A DNA stretch of 64,000 nt from UBA1275 sp038124025 (GTDB taxonomy: Bacteria > Bacteroidota > Rhodothermia > Balneolales > Balneolaceae), in contig JAYPBC010000003.1 of NCBI GenBank assembly GCA_038124025.1, forward strand, positions 1 through 64,000. The letters are read 5' to 3'. Below the pieces are notes generated by a model, which worked only from the letters and a program-made list of their open reading frames with translations, ran no database searches and was not told the DNA's origin. A program made the translations under genes and the position numbers. Below are positions 58,332 to 64,000 of this stretch, in pieces (positions within the stretch are counted from its first letter, which is position 1; the number at the start of each line of letters is the position of its first letter).

Positions 58332-58546
58332 ACTATTCTGGTTGATGCACCCTTCTATCCGTGAAAATAATTGCCCAAACCAGTCTATACCCAAGCGGTA
58401 TAAAGTCTCAAATATTACTATTTTACAATGCTTTGTTTTTGCATTTTTATAATGTCCGTTGAGATGAACTTATAGAAAAACACGGTGTCATTATTTAGTG
58501 CTGTAAATAAAGATCACATTAACACTCCCATCATTCTTACTCAATT

Positions 58547-59722
58547 ATGATTAGATATTTTACCGCTGGAGAATCACATGGACCTACCCTCACAGGAATT
58601 GTTGAGGGAGTACCTGCTGGTTTGGATATTAAAGAAACCGATATCGCAGAACATTTAGTGCGTCGGCAGCAGGGTTATGGAAGAGGTGGGCGTATGGCTT
58701 GGGAAAAGGATATGGCTCGAATAGACTCCGGTGTGCGGTTTGGGAAAACGATGGGAGGACCTATTGCTATGGTTATTCAAAATAGAGCTTTTGAAAAAGA
58801 TAAAGCAGGATGGCCGGTGGTAATGAATAAAGAAGTGGAGGCCGAAGGAATAGAAAAAATCACCCTTCCCCGTCCTGGACATGCTGATCTAGTCGGCGCT
58901 CAAAAATATCGATTCGATGACATTAGACCAGTAATTGAACGCTCAAGCGCTCGAGAAACCGGTATGCGAGTAGCCTGCGGGTCCATTGCTCGTCAATTTT
59001 TAAAACAATTTGGCATCGAAATCGGGGGGCATGTACTTAGGATCGGAGCAGCTGGATATGAGCATTGGGATCAAATTAGAGAAAAAACTTCCAGCTTTAT
59101 GGATACAGGAGCAGAATCGCTGTACCGAGTAGCCGACGAATCTGAAGTACGTTGTTTGGATGCGGAACTAACCGAACAGATGGTGAATGAAATAAAAACC
59201 TATCGGAAAGCCGGCTCATCATTAGGCGGCGTGTATGAAATCATCGTCACCGGTGTACCAGTAGGTTTAGGTAGTTTTACCCATTGGGATAGAAAAATCG
59301 ATGGAAAATTAGCCCAAGCGATACTAAGTACTCAAGCGATGAAAGGGGTTGAAATTGGATTAGGCTTCGAATCGGGTGCTCGACCAGGGCATGAAGTCCA
59401 TGATGAAATAATTCACACTGGCAAACGTTTTTCTCGTAGCACCAATCGTTCTGGCGGTATTGAAGGCGGAATGACAACAGGTGAACCCATCATTATTCGT
59501 GGAGTCATGAAACCCATACCCACTATGTTGAACCCATTACAAACGGTTGATATGCATAGCTTAGAGCATACCGAAACCCGTTACGAACGATCCGACGTGT
59601 GCGCTTTGCCAAGAGCCGTTGTGGTCGCTGAAAGCGTGATTGCACCTGTTATTGCAAACGCATTTCTGGAAAAGTTCGGGGGTGATTCGATCAGCGAAAT
59701 CCAAGAACGATACTCAAGCTAG
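58547..59722 (+). CDS. aroC: chorismate synthase
   Basis: 391 residues. Opening FTAGESHGPTLTGIVEGVPAG, then RPGHADLVGAQKY and the end with VPRAV-like ALPRAVVVAES match the FMN-dependent enzyme that makes chorismate from EPSP. Its stop is four bases before the LysM gene, so it leads a small operon of mixed function. Confidence 0.96.
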   Translation: MIRYFTAGESHGPTLTGIVEGVPAGLDIKETDIAEHLVRRQQGYGRGGRMAWEKDMARIDSGVRFGKTMGGPIAMVIQNRAFEKDKAGWPVVMNKEVEAEGIEKITLPRPGHADLVGAQKYRFDDIRPVIERSSARETGMRVACGSIARQFLKQFGIEIGGHVLRIGAAGYEHWDQIREKTSSFMDTGAESLYRVADESEVRCLDAELTEQMVNEIKTYRKAGSSLGGVYEIIVTGVPVGLGSFTHWDRKIDGKLAQAILSTQAMKGVEIGLGFESGARPGHEVHDEIIHTGKRFSRSTNRSGGIEGGMTTGEPIIIRGVMKPIPTMLNPLQTVDMHSLEHTETRYERSDVCALPRAVVVAESVIAPVIANAFLEKFGGDSISEIQERYSS

Positions 59723-59726
59723 GATA

Positions 59727-60836
59727 ATGAATCGCATACCCACCATACATATCAGCCAATCTTTGGCATTTCCCATACTGGTCATCGTTGCTGGAATTTG
59801 GCTTAGTCTATTTCGGGTAAATTTGGTGGTTGCTCAATCGCAGCAGACAGACGAAAAATTAACCACTGAACGCGTGCAAGACCCACCGTATCAGCAGTAT
59901 GAAGTCAAAGCTGGCGAAACTTTATACAGTATTTCAAAAAGTTTGGATGTGGAAATTGAAGACTTAAAAAAGTGGAATAGCTTAGCCAGTAACGCCCTTT
60001 CAATAGGGCAGGTTTTAGACTATATCCCAAAGGATTGGTCTCCATCAACCAGTGAAAACGAAGGTAGTGTGGATGAATTAGGTACTTCTATCATCCGCAC
60101 CACTGATATAGAAACCACAGAGTTTTACATAGTTAAAAGTGGGGATAATCTTATTCGTATTTCGGGCGCACATGATATGTCGGTCAGCGAATTGAAAGCG
60201 CTCAATGGCTTAGATTCTGATTTTATCCGGGTTGGACAACGCCTTTCAGTGAAAAAAGTGGTCGACAGTGTAGCCCCAGTAACCGCAAATTTTGAGGAAG
60301 GATCGGCCCCTCAAGGTGCTTATCTCATTTACACAGTTCCTACAGATCCTACTCTTGATAGTATTCTCATAAACTTTCAAATGAGTAGAAAAGAAATGGC
60401 TTTTTTAAACCCAGATGTTAACATAGATCAACTAGATCCGGGACAAAAAATTACCATTTTGGCACCACCCTCTCGAAAATATGCCAATCCATACACCTCC
60501 TCAGCATCTATTACAGATATCGGACAAGTGGCCGTAAGTGTGTACGAAGAGTCTGAAAAAGCAAATACCACCAGCACTGGTGAGCTATATAATCCTGACG
60601 ATCTCACCGCTGCACATGCTAGTATTCGGCTAGGACAGGTGTTGTATGTTGAAAATCCCAGTAATAACCGTGGTATTTACATACGTATTAACGACAGAAC
60701 CACAGAAAATGTGCTAAAACTTTCCAGTTTAGCCTATGAGTTATTGGGATACGAAGTGCCTATATCCAAGTCAATTAACTCTGAAGACGCATCACATATA
60801 AAAGCGGCTCGAATCTTCACTTTAGAGGAGCTTTAG
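59727..60836 (+). CDS. LysM and RlpA-like (DPBB) envelope protein
   Basis: The preferred ATG at 59727 (4 bases after the aroC stop) gives a 369-residue protein with a signal anchor (about 13-36). Two LysM repeats (near 55-100 and 130-175, with VKAGETLYSIS and VKSGDNLIRIS), a weaker third (195-245), and a C-terminal double-psi beta-barrel like RlpA (GELYNPDDLTAAH, then GIYIRINDRT). It likely binds peptidoglycan and acts in cell-wall remodelling. The RlpA aspartate in IRINDR is present. Confidence 0.85.
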   Translation: MNRIPTIHISQSLAFPILVIVAGIWLSLFRVNLVVAQSQQTDEKLTTERVQDPPYQQYEVKAGETLYSISKSLDVEIEDLKKWNSLASNALSIGQVLDYIPKDWSPSTSENEGSVDELGTSIIRTTDIETTEFYIVKSGDNLIRISGAHDMSVSELKALNGLDSDFIRVGQRLSVKKVVDSVAPVTANFEEGSAPQGAYLIYTVPTDPTLDSILINFQMSRKEMAFLNPDVNIDQLDPGQKITILAPPSRKYANPYTSSASITDIGQVAVSVYEESEKANTTSTGELYNPDDLTAAHASIRLGQVLYVENPSNNRGIYIRINDRTTENVLKLSSLAYELLGYEVPISKSINSEDASHIKAARIFTLEEL

Positions 60837-61591
60837 TGGAACAAAAAATATACACAACGCCTATTCATCGGTATCATTCACTGACGAAGGGCCTGTTATA
60901 CAGCTTTCTAGCCGCACTTCCTTTATTCATCATCTACGAAGTTCTTATTATTCTCACGGCTCCCTCCGCAGAAGTAGTAGTTCGAATTAGTGTCGATGTC
61001 TGGTTTAAACAGCTACTTCAGTTCATTGGTTTAGACGCACTAAACATTAGTTTACTCTTAGTACTAATAGCGGGAATATTCATTTTAATTCGCAAACGTC
61101 GAGAGTTAAATCAGGTAAAGTTACGTTATTTCGGGTTCATACTGTTGGAGTCCACTATCTGGGCTATTATTGTGGCTTTAGTTAGCTCATCATTAACGAA
61201 TTGGATACTACCCGGTATGGCGATACAATCCTCTGGAACAATTGTGCATTTATCTTATATACAAGAACTTGCGCTCTCACTAGGGGCTGGTTTATACGAA
61301 GAACTTTTTTTTAGGGTCTTTTTAGTAAGTGTATTTATTTGGATTTTTGGCAAATGGTTTGGTCCAAAATCGTGGGCTAACTATGTCTCAGCCATACTTT
61401 TATCCGCAGTACTATTTAGCGCCATTCATTATACAGGTAATATGGGTGACCCCTTTACCATGAGCTCATTTTTGTTTAGGTTTCTATTCGGAGTTATTCT
61501 TAACGGAATATATGTTCTGCGTGGGTTTGGAGTCGCAGCCTGGACCCATGCTTTGTACGATGTGATAGTTATTACTTTTCTGGGCGCTTGA
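60836..61591 (+). CDS. CPBP-family intramembrane protease
   Basis: 251 residues, about 7-8 helices. Motif EELFFR (155-160), H198 and H238 are the expected CPBP/Abi glutamic endopeptidase residues. GTG start overlaps the LysM gene stop by one base (TAGTG), so the LysM, CPBP and aroC genes are coupled. Substrate unknown. Confidence 0.85.
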   Translation: MEQKIYTTPIHRYHSLTKGLLYSFLAALPLFIIYEVLIILTAPSAEVVVRISVDVWFKQLLQFIGLDALNISLLLVLIAGIFILIRKRRELNQVKLRYFGFILLESTIWAIIVALVSSSLTNWILPGMAIQSSGTIVHLSYIQELALSLGAGLYEELFFRVFLVSVFIWIFGKWFGPKSWANYVSAILLSAVLFSAIHYTGNMGDPFTMSSFLFRFLFGVILNGIYVLRGFGVAAWTHALYDVIVITFLGA

Positions 61592-61600
61592 GTTAATAGA

Positions 61601-61634
61601 CACCTTAAATTAATAAAATCATTACCGTAAGGTG
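61601..61634 (+). repeat. 7-base inverted repeat after CPBP gene
   Basis: CACCTTA (61601-61607) and TAAGGTG (61628-61634) are perfect complements 20 bases apart. It could form a weak hairpin; there is no T-run after it, so I do not call a terminator. Confidence 0.3.
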
Positions 61635-61735
61635 AAGAACGGCAATATGATAATTAAGATTAGTCAAGAAGAAAATGCCGTACATTAATTTAGATTTATA
61701 AAAAAAGGTATCTAGCAATAGATAACGAGGTCGAT

Positions 61736-62302
61736 TTGGGTAAAAGACAACTAAATAAACAGCAAGCATTTAATGAGGAAATTCTCCCTCATTTAGATGC
61801 ATTGTACAATTTTGCGCTACGACTGACTACCGATCCGTCTGACTCCGAAGATTTGGTGCAAGATACCATTGTAAAGGCTTTTCGATTTTTTGATAGTTAT
61901 GAGAAAGGAACCAACGCAAAAGCATGGCTATTTCGAATATTAAAGAACTCATTCATTAATAATTATCGGCGTAATTTAAAGAAGCCACAAGAAGTGGACT
62001 ACGAAGAGGTAGCTGCTTTTTATGAAAATGTCCGAGCGGAGCGTACAGAAACAACTGATCTGGAGCATTTGATTTTTCGTGATAAAATGGATGATCGGTT
62101 TTCCAAAGCTCTCTCAAAACTTCCGGAGGATTTCCGAACAGTCGTTCTACTATGTGATGTGGATGGATTTACCTATGAAGAAATATCCAATATGCTCGAC
62201 GTACCTATTGGAACTATTCGATCTCGACTGCACAGGGGTAGAAATCTGTTGAAAACAGAATTGTACGAGCATGCCAAGAAACACGGGTACACCGACGACT
62301 AG
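61736..62302 (+). CDS. ECF-type RNA polymerase sigma factor
   Basis: 188 residues with region 2 (DSEDLVQDTIVKAF, then AWLFRILKNSFIN) and region 4 (YEEISNMLDVPIGTIRSRLHRG), typical of SigE-like ECF factors. Start is TTG at 61736 with AACGAGG upstream; I prefer this because there is no ATG before region 2. No anti-sigma gene follows; the next gene is convergent. Regulon unknown. Confidence 0.9.
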   Translation: MGKRQLNKQQAFNEEILPHLDALYNFALRLTTDPSDSEDLVQDTIVKAFRFFDSYEKGTNAKAWLFRILKNSFINNYRRNLKKPQEVDYEEVAAFYENVRAERTETTDLEHLIFRDKMDDRFSKALSKLPEDFRTVVLLCDVDGFTYEEISNMLDVPIGTIRSRLHRGRNLLKTELYEHAKKHGYTDD

Positions 62303-62362
62303 CTTGTACTAACAATCTCTCATGGAAAGTAAGTACGCTTGTATGATAATTTACTTTTATGT

Positions 62363-62384
62363 AGATATGCTAATATGCATATCT
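62363..62384. repeat. AT-rich hairpin between convergent genes
   Basis: AGATATGC (62363-62370) and GCATATCT (62377-62384) form an 8-base perfect stem with a 6-base loop. It lies between the sigma-factor gene and the convergent kinase gene, but without a T-run on either side. Confidence 0.35.
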
Positions 62385-62395
62385 TGAAAGCTTTT

Positions 62396-63745
62396 TCAGG
62401 TCGTATTTAAGCGAATTTGCATAGTTGTTCCCACTCCAACTTCACTACTTGCTATGGTTAACTCTCCGCTATGATATTCATCGATGATACGCTTGGCTAA
62501 GTTTAGCCCTAAACCCCATCCTCTTTTCTTTGTTGAATAACCCGGTCTAAATATATTCTTCTTTGTAGCTGCATCCATACCTATGCCGGTATCTTCAATT
62601 TCAATAAATAATCCACTATTTCTGACATAACTTCTAACCGTAATAGTTAGGATGTTAGATTTTTGGGCCATTTGAAGCGCATCCATTGCGTTCTTCATAA
62701 GATTTTCAATGGCCCACTGTAATAATTCTGGATTCAGTTTAACCAAGCCAGTCGCCTTTAGCTCGGTTTCAATATGTACTTCCTCAGAAATTTTAGGCAA
62801 TCGCCTTTCCATATATTTAATGGCTTCGTCCAATACCGGGGCAATTTCAAGTGCTTGTAATTCAGGCTTGGATCCGATCTTGCCAAAGCGTTCAGCCACT
62901 CCTTTAAGTCGGTAAACATCCTTTTCAATTTCATTTAAAAGGGTGTGTTGTTCTGGTTGATCGGATAGATCGTCCCGAAATAAGTGAATCCAACCCAGTA
63001 GACTTGATATAGGAGTCCCTAATTGATGGGCGGCTTCCTTTGCCATTCCTACCCATAAATTGGACTGTTCCATTCGGGTAATACTGACTAAACTTGTATA
63101 TCCTATGAAGAAAAGTAACAGAATCACAACAATTTGAATGGCAGGAACATATCGTAAGATTTGTACTACCGTACTCTCTCCATAATAAACAAACTGCCGA
63201 AGAGCCCCTTCTCCCTCACCTACTATAATCGGAATAGGAGGGTTCATATTCTTTAATTTTTGTACGTAAGCAAGTCTTTTTTCTTCTGTCTCAATTTGTG
63301 AGTTTCGTACATTTCTAAAACTATATTCAACCATAAGATCCCCTTGGTCATCAATCAATATATATTCAAGGGGGCGATCATTATCATCCACCAAAACCGC
63401 CGGTAATTTAAAATTACCTCTATTATCCAGAATAAGTTCATCCGTGACAAAATTCTGCATACTACGCATCCCCTCGACTTCTACTAACTTCTGAATTAGG
63501 CTATCAGGTATATCGCCGCGGGACTCTAATTCCCCAATGACGCTGAGAAGTAAACGACTAGACTCTTGATGAATAGGTAAAGCATTAAACTCAAGAGCTT
63601 TGGCCCACAGTTGTACACTGGCTTTTTCTTGCTCCAGTATTCTATTTATCAAATATTGGTTGTAGACCATTGAGCCAACACCCAAGAAAACCAGCAGCAG
63701 CACAAGGATCCACTTTATAGGGCCTGTTCGATCGAACAACTTCAT
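62396..63745 (-). CDS. orphan sensor histidine kinase
   Basis: 449 residues: helix near 10-30, a periplasmic sensor (about 40-195), second helix (200-220), phosphoacceptor H240 in AAHQLGTPISS (instead of the common HELRTPL), and HATPase with DTGIGMDA and GWGLGLNLA. The H-box variant is known in Bacteroidota kinases. No response regulator adjoins; partner unknown. The clpX gene end lies upstream with 64 bases between. Confidence 0.9.
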   Translation of the reverse strand: MKLFDRTGPIKWILVLLLVFLGVGSMVYNQYLINRILEQEKASVQLWAKALEFNALPIHQESSRLLLSVIGELESRGDIPDSLIQKLVEVEGMRSMQNFVTDELILDNRGNFKLPAVLVDDNDRPLEYILIDDQGDLMVEYSFRNVRNSQIETEEKRLAYVQKLKNMNPPIPIIVGEGEGALRQFVYYGESTVVQILRYVPAIQIVVILLLFFIGYTSLVSITRMEQSNLWVGMAKEAAHQLGTPISSLLGWIHLFRDDLSDQPEQHTLLNEIEKDVYRLKGVAERFGKIGSKPELQALEIAPVLDEAIKYMERRLPKISEEVHIETELKATGLVKLNPELLQWAIENLMKNAMDALQMAQKSNILTITVRSYVRNSGLFIEIEDTGIGMDAATKKNIFRPGYSTKKRGWGLGLNLAKRIIDEYHSGELTIASSEVGVGTTMQIRLNTT

Positions 63746-63809
63746 ATAAATCTTTTAGAAATTACAATGAACAGCCGTTAATAAACTAAAAATCCTAGGC
63801 AAAGGCTAT

Positions 63810-64000
63810 TTAGGCCGAGGCTTTTTGTTTTTCGTACACCGGTGGAGCTTGTTTTTCTATGGTTTCACGTGTGATCACACAACGCTTAACTTGCTTCATA
63901 GATGGAAGAGTGAACATAATATCGAGCATAGAACTCTCCATGATGGATCGCAGTCCACGTGCTCCCGTTTTACGGGTTTTCGCTTTTTCAACAATAGCTT
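63810..64000 (-). CDS. clpX: ATP-dependent Clp protease ATP-binding subunit ClpX, C-terminal end
   Basis: 63 codons from the window edge to the TAA at 63810-63812. The stretch RKTGARGLRSIMESSMLDIMF is the conserved C-terminal small domain (sensor-2) of ClpX; the rest lies outside. The tail ends KQKASA. Only the end is present, so catalytic parts cannot be checked. Confidence 0.9.
   Translation of the reverse strand, partial: AIVEKAKTRKTGARGLRSIMESSMLDIMFTLPSMKQVKRCVITRETIEKQAPPVYEKQKASA

Noticed and set aside
58400..58546. Promoter-like TTTACA and TATAAT upstream of aroC
   Set aside because: The spacing is about 20 bases, outside the usual range, in AT-rich sequence.
63775..63830. Terminator at the clpX end
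   Set aside because: A CCTA/TAGG dyad overlaps the stop region, but the stem is only about four to five bases and the downstream T-run is short.

Overview
The window reads as chromosomal core DNA from a Bacteroidota-superphylum bacterium. The best guess is Balneolota/Rhodothermota; the phylum call is inferred from gene content and style, not from a marker tree. Supporting signs are a PorV-like and a PorQ-like protein (type IX secretion family), a TonB-dependent receptor with a HmuY-type lipoprotein, a CarB without its regulatory tail, a two-part LPS export/lipid transport set (LptD, MlaEFD), an ABC permease fused to an M1 aminopeptidase, and a tRNA without encoded CCA. Coding density is high, genes alternate between strands in short operons, and I see no insertion sequence, prophage, CRISPR array, rRNA or plasmid gene.

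Layout. 1-7602: a PorV-like outer-membrane protein (cut by the window edge) sits behind a 2407-residue secreted protein built of about 17 carboxypeptidase-regulatory-like domains. 7787-12408: two-gene ABC system whose permease carries an M1 aminopeptidase. 12409-15992: three-gene sugar operon (MFS permease, Gfo/Idh dehydrogenase, sugar isomerase). 16276-17315: GroES-like protein and YitT-like membrane protein. 17444-20188: Omp85/BamA-like protein with a small lipoprotein. 20298-21614: M14 carboxypeptidase lipoprotein. 21884-24249: copper-handling cluster (Sco1, PCuAC, DUF411) plus DUF423. 24354-27883: heme/iron uptake pair (TonB-dependent receptor and tandem HmuY lipoprotein). 28070-30171: OmpR-type two-component system. 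30310-32088: SDR enzyme and a DUF58 protein. 32133-36148: carA-carB with a leader that holds a strong intrinsic terminator. 36500-40394: penicillin-acylase-like hydrolase, small membrane protein and an amidinotransferase-fold enzyme.

40529-43721: ddl, nadK and mdh. 43836-46151: flippase, aroQ and HIT protein. 46357-46577: tRNA-Lys(UUU), followed by a segment that folds into a nested three-way junction and then a canonical terminator. 46636-50720: FtsB/DivIC-like protein, ROK kinase and LptD. 50760-54435: ribE, ribD and a PpiD-like chaperone. 54575-57244: mlaEFD lipid transport. 57306-61591: PorQ-like protein, aroC, a LysM/RlpA-like protein and a CPBP protease. 61736-63745: ECF sigma factor and an orphan histidine kinase. 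63810-64000: C-terminal end of clpX.

The common theme is the cell envelope: outer-membrane biogenesis (Omp85, LptD, Mla), secretion (PorV/PorQ type), peptidoglycan (ddl, LysM/RlpA), and metal or heme supply, mixed with housekeeping biosynthesis (pyrimidine/arginine, shikimate, riboflavin, NADP). The least explained signals are the folded RNA after tRNA-Lys, the carA leader, the C8 tract just after the start codon of the TonB receptor gene, and the very long repeat protein paired with a PorV homologue. I did not find a defence system or any clearly new multi-gene system.
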